Part shown: one piece after another, positions 7,660 through 15,674 of the stretch
Numbering within the stretch: the first letter of the stretch is position 1
How the letters are laid out: every line of letters starts with the position of its first letter
NCBI GenBank assembly: GCA_031431475.1
Contig: JANPDL010000011.1
Span: 8,415 to 72,414 of the forward strand
Source: JADCCX01 sp031431475
GTDB lineage: Bacteria > Pseudomonadota > Alphaproteobacteria > Rhizobiales > Beijerinckiaceae
Direction: 5' to 3'
DNA: 64,000 nt
The notes under the pieces: generated by a model
Seen by the model: the letters and a program-made list of their open reading frames with translations, nothing else
Database searches by the model: none
What the model was told of the DNA's origin: nothing
Position numbers and translations under genes: made by a program

Positions 7660-9417
7660 CTATAACCCCAGCGCTTTGCGCACTGCCGTCACCAGATCGC
7701 TTCTCGGCACCGCATACTGCGCTTCGGCGCGCAGGCGCTGGAACGCGTCACGGTCGGTGATCGTTTTGGCGCTGGCGGCGAGGGCCGCGCCCTTCTTGAG
7801 GTCCTTGATCTGCACCTCGCCCCGGGCCAGTTCATCCCCGCCCTGGATGATGGCGAGCGGGCTGTTCCTGCGGTCGCAATATTTCAGCTGCGGGCCGAAG
7901 CTGGAGGCATCTCCGAGGTAGAGTTCCGCCTTGATTCCCGCGTTGCGCAACTCGCTGACCATCTGCTGGTATTCCGCGATCCGCGCCTTATCCATCACGG
8001 TCACCACCACCGGGCCTTCCGGCGGCGTGCTCGTGAGCTTGCCCAGATGCGTCAGCGCCGCCTGCAAGCGCGACACGCCGATGGAAATGCCGGTGGCCGG
8101 GACATCCTCCGCGCGGAAGCGCCCGATCAGGCCATCATACCGCCCGCCGCCGCCGACCGAGCCGAAGCGCACCGGCTTGCCGTCATCGCCGGGCACATCG
8201 AAGGTGAGTTCGACCTCGTAGACCGGGCCGGTGTAATATTCGAGGCCGCGCACGACGGAGGGATCGATGCGGATGCGGTCGGGGCCGTAGCCGGAGGCAG
8301 TTGTAATGCTAACTATTTGTGATAGTTCGTTAATTCCATCCTGCCCAGTTCGTGAATCGCGAACTATCTCAGCCATGTTCGCCAGCTTTATGCCGTTGAT
8401 TGATGTGCCATTGAGCGCCGTAGTCGAGCTCATCGCTCCAACAATATTTCTAAAATTATCAAACATGAAGATGTCAGCTAACCGAGAGGTTTCAAAATAT
8501 TTCTTAGCTCCTTCTATCCCATCTTCACCAACGATATTTATGAAGTGCGCTACGAACTGTTTAAATTCATCACTGCTTTCAAAATTCGAACGTGCTTTCT
8601 CAGCGACCTCTGGGTCCTCAACTGCATCAAATGCGGCCTTGATTCTCGTGAGAACAAGCTCGCTCTGATCAAGAAGCTGGATTATGCGGTCAGCGTCCGA
8701 AACTCCGAGTCCAGCACCCTTCGTAAAGTCTCCACTCGGGTCGAGGCGACCTTCGCGGAGGAGCTTTTTGACATCGCCCAACGGTAACTTGTCCATCTTG
8801 TCGATGGCCCGCAGCACCGTCAGCCGCGTCCCCGCATGCTCCGGTCCACCAATCCCGATGGCCTCCATCACCCCATCCAGCACCTTGCGGTTGTTCACTT
8901 TCACCACATAGCTGCCGCGCGGGATGCCCAAAGCCTCCATCGCATCGGCAAACATCATGCAGTTCTCGGCATCCGCCGCCACGCTGCTCGCCCCCACCGT
9001 ATCGGCATCGAACTGCATGAACTGCCGGAACCGCCCCGGCCCCGGCTTCTCGTTGCGAAAGACAGGACCGACGCGGTAGCTGCGATAGGGCTTGGGCAGT
9101 TTGTCGAAATTCTCCGCCACATAGCGCGCCAGCGGTGCGGTCAGATCATAGCGCAGCGAGAGCCATTGCTCGTCGTCATCCTGAAACGAGAACACGCCCG
9201 CATTGGGCCGGTCCTGATCCGGCAGGAATTTGCCCAGAGCATCGGTGTATTCGATCAGCGGCGTCTCCACCGGCTCGAAGCCGTAGCGCTCGTAAACCTG
9301 CCGGATCGTCTCGAGCATGTCGCGCGTGGCGTTGATCGCGGCAGGACCACGGTCCTCAAGGCCGCGCGGGCGGCGCGGATCAGTCAATTTTGGCACGGTC
9401 AAATTAGGCTTGGACAT
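7660..9417 (-). CDS. hisS: Histidyl-tRNA synthetase with an enlarged, AT-rich internal segment
   Basis: Class II synthetase charging tRNA-His; about 585 residues. The core is intact: class II motif 2 region (YRSYRVGPVFRNEKPGPGR), the HisRS signature RGLEYYTGPVYE, motif 3 glycines (GVGGGGRYDGL-like, read FGSVGGGGRYDGLIGRF) and a C-terminal anticodon-binding domain. Between GDFTKGAGL (about 231) and RIDPSVVRGLEYYTGP (about 387) lie about 155 residues, more than the roughly 75 I recall for Hyphomicrobiales HisRS. The DNA for this part (about 8305-8760) is visibly AT-richer and differs in codon use from both flanks. The reading frame is continuous. I start at the ATG at 9417; a TTG three codons upstream is possible. 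Confidence 0.93.
   Translation of the reverse strand: MSKPNLTVPKLTDPRRPRGLEDRGPAAINATRDMLETIRQVYERYGFEPVETPLIEYTDALGKFLPDQDRPNAGVFSFQDDDEQWLSLRYDLTAPLARYVAENFDKLPKPYRSYRVGPVFRNEKPGPGRFRQFMQFDADTVGASSVAADAENCMMFADAMEALGIPRGSYVVKVNNRKVLDGVMEAIGIGGPEHAGTRLTVLRAIDKMDKLPLGDVKKLLREGRLDPSGDFTKGAGLGVSDADRIIQLLDQSELVLTRIKAAFDAVEDPEVAEKARSNFESSDEFKQFVAHFINIVGEDGIEGAKKYFETSRLADIFMFDNFRNIVGAMSSTTALNGTSINGIKLANMAEIVRDSRTGQDGINELSQIVSITTASGYGPDRIRIDPSVVRGLEYYTGPVYEVELTFDVPGDDGKPVRFGSVGGGGRYDGLIGRFRAEDVPATGISIGVSRLQAALTHLGKLTSTPPEGPVVVTVMDKARIAEYQQMVSELRNAGIKAELYLGDASSFGPQLKYCDRRNSPLAIIQGGDELARGEVQIKDLKKGAALAASAKTITDRDAFQRLRAEAQYAVPRSDLVTAVRKALGL
8311..8368. repeat. Nested palindromes at the edge of the AT-rich hisS segment
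   Basis: AACTAT (8311-8316) pairs with ATAGTT (8322-8327) across 5 bp. GATAGTTCG (8321-8329) pairs perfectly with CGAACTATC (8360-8368) across 30 bp. The three copies of the AACTAT unit sit at the downstream (protein C-terminal) border of the base-composition change inside hisS, as might be left by an inserted palindromic element. Confidence 0.55.
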
Positions 9418-9426
9418 GGCGGTCAA

Positions 9427-9646
9427 TCACTTGGCTAAAGGCTTGCTTGGTTGTTAGGGAAGGATACCGGTCAGGACAAGTGCCGGAACTCTCTTCCTTC
9501 TCCCCTTGTCGAAGACGGTGGTCAGCGGATGTCGGGCAGGTGAGGAGTTGCACAGGGTCGCGAGATCGGTGAAACCCCTCAAACGTCAGGCTCTGGTTGC
9601 CACTCTTTTCCGCAGCGGAAGTGGGAAATAACGAAAGAACGTATCC
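9427..9646. other. Divergent intergenic region, hisS / FAD oxidase
   Basis: No gene seen. It presumably holds the promoters of both genes. A compact dyad TTCCGC-A-GCGGAA (9608-9620), flanked by CACT and AGTG, lies 27 bp before the FAD oxidase start and could be an operator or a leader hairpin. Confidence 0.4.
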
Positions 9647-11059
9647 ATGAATCGCTATGACATCGCTGCTCTCAAGACCCGCCTCGGCCATCTCCGGATC
9701 GAGGAGAACCCGGCCCTCGTGCAGCAAAAGTCGCGCGATTTCTACTGGTACTCCCCGCCGCTGAAACGCCAGCTCGCCAATGTGACGGCGGATGCGGTTG
9801 TCGCCGTCACATCGCAGAAGGACGTGATCGACACGCTTGCGGCCTGCCACGCGCTGGGCATTCCCGTCACGCCGCGTGCGGCAGGCACAGGCAATTACGG
9901 CCAGGCCATGCCGCTGTCCGGCGGCGTCGTGCTCGATCTCTCGGGCTTCAACAAGGTGCTGAAGGTCACGGCGGGTCGTCTGGTCTGCGAGCCCGGCGCC
10001 ATCATGGAGGCGATCGACCATGAGACGCGGGCGATGCCCAACCCTCAGGAAATCCGCCTGCATCCCTCGACCTATGCCACGGCGTCGCTCGGTGGGTTCA
10101 TCGCGGGTGGTTCCGGAGGAGCGGGCTCGATCAAATGGGGCGGTCTGCGTGACTGGGGCAATGTGATCCGGCTGCGCGTCGTCACCATGGAGGCGACACC
10201 GCGCGTGCTGGAACTGACAGGCTCCGACCTGCACAAGGTCTGTCATGCTTACGGCACCAACGGCATCATTACAGAAGTGGAGGTGCCGCTGGCTCCCGCT
10301 TACGATTGGGTAGATGTGATCGTGGGCTTCGGCAGCCTGGAGCGTGCGGCAGCCTATGCCAACCAATTGGGCGAGCAGGACGGTTTGCTGCTCAAGGAGC
10401 TGGCAGTCGTCGCCGCGCCCGTGCCGCATGACTATTTCCTGCGTCACAAGAAATTCATCCCGCGCGACAAGACGATTACAGTGATCATGGTGGCACGCCA
10501 TGCGCTGGATGCACTGCTCGCCTTCACCCGCACTGTGAACGACGCAGAGGTTCTGGTGAACACGGCAGTGATGTCGGCGGAAGACAAGAAGGGCCTGCCG
10601 CCGGGCTATGAACTGGGGTGGAACCATACAACGCTGCGCGCTTTGCGTATCGACCCCACCATCACCTATCTGCAGGTGCTCTATCCCTTTCCGAACCAGC
10701 TGGAAACGCTGTCGAAAATCCACAAGCACTTTGGTGACGAATTGCCCGCACATCTCGAATTCGTGCGTTTCGACGGCAAGGTAACGGCTTTTGGTCTGCC
10801 GCTCGTGCGTTTCACCACGGAAGAGCGGCTGGAAGAGATCATGCGCATCCATGAGGAGATGGGCGCGCCGGTCTTCAATCCGCACCGCTATACATTGGAG
10901 GAGGGCGGCATGAAGCAGACCAACGATGTGCAACTCGATTTCAAACGCGAAGCCGATCCGCAGGGCCTGCTCAATCCGGGCAAGATGGTAGCCTGGGAAA
11001 ATCCGACTTTTGATTACAAGGACGGCAAAACGTATATGTTCCCGGCTTTGGGGGGATAG
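9647..11059 (+). CDS. FAD-linked oxidoreductase (FAD_binding_4 / PCMH type)
   Basis: A 470-residue flavoprotein of the glycolate oxidase GlcD / D-lactate dehydrogenase superfamily. The FAD-binding PCMH domain is in the N-terminal half: VTPRAAGTGNYGQAMPLSGG near residue 79 is the pyrophosphate-binding loop, with ASLGGFIAGGSGGAGSIKWG near 146. A LNPGKMV motif near 443 is the usual C-terminal element of the family. The substrate, probably a 2-hydroxyacid, is not determined. The next gene, a DMT-family transporter, starts 12 bp downstream, so the two are likely co-transcribed. Confidence 0.85.
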   Translation: MNRYDIAALKTRLGHLRIEENPALVQQKSRDFYWYSPPLKRQLANVTADAVVAVTSQKDVIDTLAACHALGIPVTPRAAGTGNYGQAMPLSGGVVLDLSGFNKVLKVTAGRLVCEPGAIMEAIDHETRAMPNPQEIRLHPSTYATASLGGFIAGGSGGAGSIKWGGLRDWGNVIRLRVVTMEATPRVLELTGSDLHKVCHAYGTNGIITEVEVPLAPAYDWVDVIVGFGSLERAAAYANQLGEQDGLLLKELAVVAAPVPHDYFLRHKKFIPRDKTITVIMVARHALDALLAFTRTVNDAEVLVNTAVMSAEDKKGLPPGYELGWNHTTLRALRIDPTITYLQVLYPFPNQLETLSKIHKHFGDELPAHLEFVRFDGKVTAFGLPLVRFTTEERLEEIMRIHEEMGAPVFNPHRYTLEEGGMKQTNDVQLDFKREADPQGLLNPGKMVAWENPTFDYKDGKTYMFPALGG

Positions 11060-11071
11060 CGAAAGCCACGC

Positions 11072-12022
11072 ATGCTGATCGGAATTCTCGCAGGCCTTGC
11101 CGCAGGCGCGCTCTGGGGCCTGACCTTCGTGGCACCTCGCGCTGTTGCGCCCTATAGCGAGATCGATCTCGCCATCCTGCGTTATGCGGCTTTCGGCATG
11201 ACTTCGCTGGTGCTGATGGCGATTGATAAGCGCTTCCGGCCTGGCCCGATGACGCCAAGGCGTCTGATGCTGGCTCTCTGGCTGGGGCTTTCCGGCTTCG
11301 TGATCTACTACATCTGCGTGGCGTTTTCCGTGAGCCTTGCAGGCCCGGCCATCGCGCCGCTGGTGATTGGCGGTTTGCCGCTGGTACTGGCGATCTACGG
11401 CAACTGGCAGGACAGGAATGTGCGGTGGAGCGCGCTTGCCGGACCGCTTGTCCTGATTGCGGCGGGTCTTGTTGTTGTAAACATCGCGACGATCCAGACC
11501 GCTGGATCCGCCGCGGCGCAAAGGAACATTTTGCTAGGCTTCTTGCTGGCGTTCGCCGGGCTCTTCGTCTGGTTTCTGTATGCGATCACCAATGCACGAG
11601 CGATGCGCTCCGCCGATGCTCCATCGATCCTGGGCTGGACAAGCCTGCAAGGCCTTGGGGCTGCGGCAGGTACGATCCCGCTGGTCATTCTCGCGCCGCT
11701 CTTGGGCTGGAGCAGGATCCCGGAACTGGGCTTCGCGGGCGATGCCGGGATGCGGCTTATCCTGTGGGCCTTGCTGACAGGTATCATCGCGTCCTGGGTG
11801 GCGCAGTATTTCTGGACATTGGCCTCGCACCGGCTGCCGCTGGCGCTCTCCGCCCAGTTGATCGTGTCCGAAACTGTTTTCGCCCTGATCTATGGTTTTG
11901 CCTATGAAGGCCGCTGGCCGCATGCGTCGGAATGGGCCGGAGGCGCGCTCCTGATCGCGGGCGTCTTCTGGGGTGTGAAGGTGTTTTCGGCAAAGCCTGT
12001 TGGCGATGCCAGACATTCGTGA
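11072..12022 (+). CDS. EamA/DMT-family transporter
   Basis: A 316-residue inner-membrane protein with about ten transmembrane helices arranged as two EamA repeats. The N-terminal GILAGLAAGALWGLTFVAPR and the C-terminal repeat ending in WAGGALLIAGVFWGVK are typical. Family members export metabolites such as amino acids or nucleosides; the substrate is unknown. It starts 12 bp after the FAD-linked oxidase, suggesting a shared operon and perhaps a related substrate. Confidence 0.85.
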   Translation: MLIGILAGLAAGALWGLTFVAPRAVAPYSEIDLAILRYAAFGMTSLVLMAIDKRFRPGPMTPRRLMLALWLGLSGFVIYYICVAFSVSLAGPAIAPLVIGGLPLVLAIYGNWQDRNVRWSALAGPLVLIAAGLVVVNIATIQTAGSAAAQRNILLGFLLAFAGLFVWFLYAITNARAMRSADAPSILGWTSLQGLGAAAGTIPLVILAPLLGWSRIPELGFAGDAGMRLILWALLTGIIASWVAQYFWTLASHRLPLALSAQLIVSETVFALIYGFAYEGRWPHASEWAGGALLIAGVFWGVKVFSAKPVGDARHS

Positions 12023-12092
12023 TTAAAAGCAGCCGCTTTTAACCCCAACAGGAGGCTTGGCCGCGCTTCAACACCGTGGCGGAGATTGACCC

Positions 12093-13481
12093 ATGAGCGA
12101 ACGCTGGACCCCATCGAGCTGGAGAAACAAGCCTGTGGCACAGGTTCCGTTTTATCCCGATGCCGCCGCCCTCGAGGCCGTGGAAGCGCAACTCGCAGGC
12201 TTTCCGCCGCTGGTTTTTGCAGGCGAGGCGCGCAAGCTCAAGCGGGCGTTGGGCAAGGTGGCGGCGGGCGAGCAGTTCCTGCTGCAGGGCGGCGATTGTG
12301 CCGAGAGCTTCGCCGAGCATTCCGCTGATAACATTCGTGATTTCTTCCGCGTTTTCCTGCAGATGGCGGTGGTGCTGACCTATGCTGCGGCGTCGCCCGT
12401 CGTGAAGGTGGGCCGCGTGGCCGGGCAATTTGCCAAGCCGCGCTCCTCCAACACCGAAAAGGTGAACGGGGTGGAGCTTCCGTCCTACCGGGGCGACATC
12501 ATCAATGACATCGATTTCACGGAAAGCGGCCGCACGCCCGATCCACAGCGCCTGCTGATGGCCTATCGCCAGTCGGCGGCCACGCTGAACCTGATCCGCG
12601 CTTTCGCCACCGGCGGCTACGCCAATCTCGACAACGCGCACAAGTGGATGCTGGGTTTCGTGAAAGACTCGCCATCGAGCGGCCGATACCGTGAGCTGGC
12701 CGAGAAGATCACCGAGAGCCTCGATTTCCTGCGCGCCATCGGCATCGATCCCGAGACCCATCCTGAGATGCGCATCACGGATTTCTACACCAGCCACGAG
12801 GCGCTTCTGCTGGGCTACGAACAGGCGATGACGCGGGTGGATTCGACCTCCGGCGATCATTACGCCACGTCGGGCCACATGATCTGGATAGGCGATCGCA
12901 CGCGCCAGCCTGACCATGCCCATGTCGAGTACTTTCGCGGCATCCGGAATCCGATTGGCCTGAAATGTGGCCCGACGCTGAAGCCGGACGAGTTGATGAA
13001 GCTCATCGACATGCTCAACCCCGAGAACGAGGCGGGGCGGCTGACTCTCATCTGCCGCTTTGGCAACGACAAGGTGTTCGAGAACCTTCCCGGCCTCGTA
13101 CGTGCGGTGAAAGCCGCCGGCAAGACCGTGGTCTGGTCGTGTGATCCCATGCATGGCAACACCATCACATCGGGCAACGGCTACAAGACGCGACCGTTTG
13201 ACCGCATCATCGGCGAGGTGAAGAACTTCTTTGCCGTACACGAGGCGGAAGGCACCTATGCAGGTGGCATCCATCTCGAGATGACCGGCAAGAACGTGAC
13301 GGAATGTACCGGCGGTGCGCGCGCCATATCTGATATCGATCTGGCCGACCGCTACCACACCCATTGCGATCCACGGCTGAATGCCGAACAGGCAATAGAA
13401 ATGGCGTTTCTGGTGGCCGATCTGCTGAAGCGCCAGCGGGCCGCGCGTGGTCCGGTGAAGCGGGTGGAAGCGGCAGAGTGA
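12093..13481 (+). CDS. 3-deoxy-7-phosphoheptulonate synthase, class II
   Basis: A 462-residue plant-type (class II) DAHP synthase condensing phosphoenolpyruvate and erythrose 4-phosphate, the first step of the shikimate pathway. Recognisable motifs are LLQGGDCAESF near residue 70 (metal-binding Cys and PEP-site region), RVAGQFAKPRS near 110, GHMIWIGDRTRQ near 265, RGIRNPIGLKCGP near 283, and WSCDPMHGNT near 350 (metal-ligand Asp/His region). Length is typical. The ATG at 12093 has GGAGATT upstream. A strong terminator hairpin follows the stop. Confidence 0.96.
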   Translation: MSERWTPSSWRNKPVAQVPFYPDAAALEAVEAQLAGFPPLVFAGEARKLKRALGKVAAGEQFLLQGGDCAESFAEHSADNIRDFFRVFLQMAVVLTYAAASPVVKVGRVAGQFAKPRSSNTEKVNGVELPSYRGDIINDIDFTESGRTPDPQRLLMAYRQSAATLNLIRAFATGGYANLDNAHKWMLGFVKDSPSSGRYRELAEKITESLDFLRAIGIDPETHPEMRITDFYTSHEALLLGYEQAMTRVDSTSGDHYATSGHMIWIGDRTRQPDHAHVEYFRGIRNPIGLKCGPTLKPDELMKLIDMLNPENEAGRLTLICRFGNDKVFENLPGLVRAVKAAGKTVVWSCDPMHGNTITSGNGYKTRPFDRIIGEVKNFFAVHEAEGTYAGGIHLEMTGKNVTECTGGARAISDIDLADRYHTHCDPRLNAEQAIEMAFLVADLLKRQRAARGPVKRVEAAE

Positions 13482-13496
13482 GATTGAGACAGGAGT

Positions 13497-13530
13497 TCAG
13501 CCCCGCTGTGATGGCGGGGCTGACGTTCTT
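13497..13530 (+). terminator. Rho-independent terminator after DAHP synthase
   Basis: TCAGCCCCGC, a 7-base loop, then GCGGGGCTGA: a perfect 10-bp GC-rich stem, 15 bp after the DAHP synthase stop and followed by a modest T-rich tail (CGTTCTT). It also sits just beyond the stop of the converging small gene. Confidence 0.75.
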
Positions 13531-13539
13531 CAGAGTCGA

Positions 13540-13833
13540 TCAGTAAGGACCGCAGGAGCCGATGAAGCGCTTCGGGCCGTAACGGCCTTCCGTTGGCTGC
13601 GGGCATCCGGCACCGGTTATTCCGGGATTGCGCTTGTATTCGTTGTTCGGAACTGTTGTTGCGGCACGGATGCTCTCGCGACCGCCATCGCCGCCTGCGG
13701 CGCTACCACCACCGCTACCTCCGCCATTTCCACCGCCAGCCGTTGCTGCATAGGCGGTTGAGTCAAAACCGGCGAGTGATGTGGCGACCGGAGCTGCAAG
13801 CAGGGCGATCGCGATTGTCAGGGATTTCAACAT
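13540..13833 (-). CDS. Small secreted glycine-rich protein, unknown function
   Basis: 97 residues. A signal peptide (MLKSLTIAIALLAAPVATS) is followed by a low-complexity glycine/serine linker and a short polar tail with two cysteines (GCPQPTEGRYGP...GSCGPY). I do not recognise a family. The ATG at 13833 has GAGGAG 7 bases upstream, which decides it over an upstream in-frame TTG. The gene is monocistronic and converges on the DAHP synthase terminator. Confidence 0.65.
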   Translation of the reverse strand: MLKSLTIAIALLAAPVATSLAGFDSTAYAATAGGGNGGGSGGGSAAGGDGGRESIRAATTVPNNEYKRNPGITGAGCPQPTEGRYGPKRFIGSCGPY

Positions 13834-14030
13834 GGGATGTCTCCTCAAGGGTTAATCGGGTTTTGTCGCGCCTTCCACAGCTATATTGGACCAGTCAGAA
13901 GTAGTTTCGCTCGGGGTATTCATATTTGGTAACCATGCTGCGAGCCGCTCACATTTTACGAATTCTACTTCCCAAGCCCCCGTGTCACCGTCCAGTATGC
14001 TTGCAGCCAACGAACGGGGAATTCTCATCC

Positions 14031-15206
14031 ATGACCTACGATCTCATTCTCAAGGGCGGACACGTGATTGATCCGTCGCAGAAAATTGACGGGATCATGG
14101 ATGTCGCCTTCACCGGCGGCAAAGTCGCAGCGTGCAAGCCCAACCTGACATCAAACCCGCTGAAAGGGCCTGCCACCGAAGTCCGGGATATCTCGGGATA
14201 CATCGTAACGCCGGGCCTGATCGACATGCACACCCATGTCTACTGGGGTGGTACATCGCTCGGTATTGATCCCGACAAATTCGCTCGCACCTCGGGTGTC
14301 ACCACTTCGGTGGACACGGGCAGCGCTGGACCCGGTAATTGGACGGGGTTCCGCAAGCACGTGATCGAGCGCTCGGAAGCACGAATTCTGGCTTATCTGC
14401 ATGTTTCGTTCGCAGGCATCTACGGTTTCTCCAAAACCGTGATGGTTGGCGAAAGCGAGGACATCCGCATGATGGCGCCGACGGAATGCGCCGAGGTGGC
14501 AGAGGCCAACCGCGACCTCATCGTCGGCATCAAGGTGCGCGTTGGTCGCCATTCCTCCGGTGATCAGGGGACCGCACCGCTCAACATGGCGCTACAGGTG
14601 GCTGAACAGGTGGGTATGCCGCTGATGGCGCATATCGATCATCCACCGCCGTCCTATGAAGAGGTCATCGGCATGCTGCGCCCCGGCGACGTGCTGACCC
14701 ATGCCTTCCGTCCCTTCCCGAACGCGCCCTGCACGGCACAGGGTACAGTCAAGCAGGCGGTGCAGGATGCCCGCAAGCGCGGTGTGCTGTTTGATATCGG
14801 CCACGGCAAGGGCTCCTTCGCCTTCAAGACCGCGCGCGCCATGCTCGCCAACGGCTTCCACCCCGATACCATTTCGTCCGACGTTCATACGCTGTGCATC
14901 GACGGCCCTGCCTTCGATCAGGTCACGACGATGTCGAAATTCCTCTGCATGGGCATGAGCCTCTACGACGTGGTAGCGGCTTCCACGCTGAACGCGGGCA
15001 TGATGCTGCAACGGACAGAGTATGGCTCGCTTAAGCCGGGATCGCTGGGGGATGCAACGATCCTCACTGTGAAGGAAGGCAAGTTTGACTATGTCGACGT
15101 TGTTGGCGAGCATCTGATCGGCGACCGACGGATTGTGTCGGAAGGTGTGGTGCTCAAAGGCAAGTGGTGGCATCCCAAGAGGTCAACAAAGTTCAGGAGA
15201 ATTTGA
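14031..15206 (+). CDS. Amidohydrolase/deacetylase-family metallohydrolase
   Basis: A 391-residue amidohydrolase-superfamily enzyme resembling dihydroorotases and the EF_0837/AHA_3915 group. It starts with the usual beta-sandwich strand MTYDLILKGGHVIDPSQ, followed by the metal motif GLIDMHTHVYWGG near residue 63, and later histidines LMAHIDHPPP (about 200) and DIGHGKGSF (about 257), with SSDVHTLCIDGP near 284 supplying the catalytic Asp. The substrate is a cyclic or linear amide of unknown identity. I chose the ATG at 14031, after GGGGAA, because the open frame upstream has no domain. A RidA-family gene follows after 3 bp. Confidence 0.82.
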   Translation: MTYDLILKGGHVIDPSQKIDGIMDVAFTGGKVAACKPNLTSNPLKGPATEVRDISGYIVTPGLIDMHTHVYWGGTSLGIDPDKFARTSGVTTSVDTGSAGPGNWTGFRKHVIERSEARILAYLHVSFAGIYGFSKTVMVGESEDIRMMAPTECAEVAEANRDLIVGIKVRVGRHSSGDQGTAPLNMALQVAEQVGMPLMAHIDHPPPSYEEVIGMLRPGDVLTHAFRPFPNAPCTAQGTVKQAVQDARKRGVLFDIGHGKGSFAFKTARAMLANGFHPDTISSDVHTLCIDGPAFDQVTTMSKFLCMGMSLYDVVAASTLNAGMMLQRTEYGSLKPGSLGDATILTVKEGKFDYVDVVGEHLIGDRRIVSEGVVLKGKWWHPKRSTKFRRI

Positions 15207-15209
15207 AGT

Positions 15210-15668
15210 ATGTCAGCCGAAGCCAATCTCAAGGCACTCAATCTCACCCTGCCGAAAATGCCTGCCCCGATTGCCAATTACGTGCGCTTCAAGCGCGTGG
15301 GGGACATGGTCTATTGCTCGGGGCAGGGGCCCAAGCGCCCGGATGGCACGCAGGCGACCGGCAAGGTCGGTGCGGATGTGACCTGGGAACAGGCGTACGA
15401 GCATGCCAAGCTGACGGGTCTGGGCCTGCTGGCGGCCATGAAGGAAGCGGCGGGGGGTGATCTCGACAAGGTGGAGGTCGTGAAGGTGCTCGGCATGGTC
15501 AATGCCACGCCGGATTTTGCGGATCATCCCAAGGTGATCAACGGCTGCTCGGACCTCTTCGTGGCCGTGCTGGGCGACAAAGGCCGCCACGCGCGCTCCG
15601 CCGTCGGCATGGGCTCGCTGCCCGGCAATATCACGGTGGAGATCGAAGTGATTATCAGGATTGTCTGA
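15210..15668 (+). CDS. RidA-family protein (YjgF/YER057c/UK114)
   Basis: A 152-residue protein of the RidA-like family, which hydrolyses reactive enamine/imine intermediates or acts in specific catabolic routes. Visible features are VGDMVYCSGQGPKRPDG near residue 30, GLGLLAAMKEAAGGDLDKV near 72, and the C-terminal GNITVEIEVIIRI strand. The typical C-terminal catalytic Arg context of archetypal RidA (ARVAVEV-like) is absent, so this is one of the divergent subfamilies. It starts 3 bp after the amidohydrolase with AGGAGA upstream, so a functional pairing is likely. Confidence 0.85.
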   Translation: MSAEANLKALNLTLPKMPAPIANYVRFKRVGDMVYCSGQGPKRPDGTQATGKVGADVTWEQAYEHAKLTGLGLLAAMKEAAGGDLDKVEVVKVLGMVNATPDFADHPKVINGCSDLFVAVLGDKGRHARSAVGMGSLPGNITVEIEVIIRIV

Positions 15669-15674
15669 AGCGGC

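Noticed and set aside
9404..11521. 705-codon open frame on the minus strand opposite the FAD oxidase and DMT transporter
   Set aside because: It is antisense to two well-supported genes with clear family motifs, its product is Arg/His/Gln-rich without any domain, and long antisense frames are common in high-GC coding DNA.
12039..13364. 441-codon minus-strand frame opposite DAHP synthase
   Set aside because: It is a shadow of the DAHP synthase codon pattern and has no recognisable protein family.
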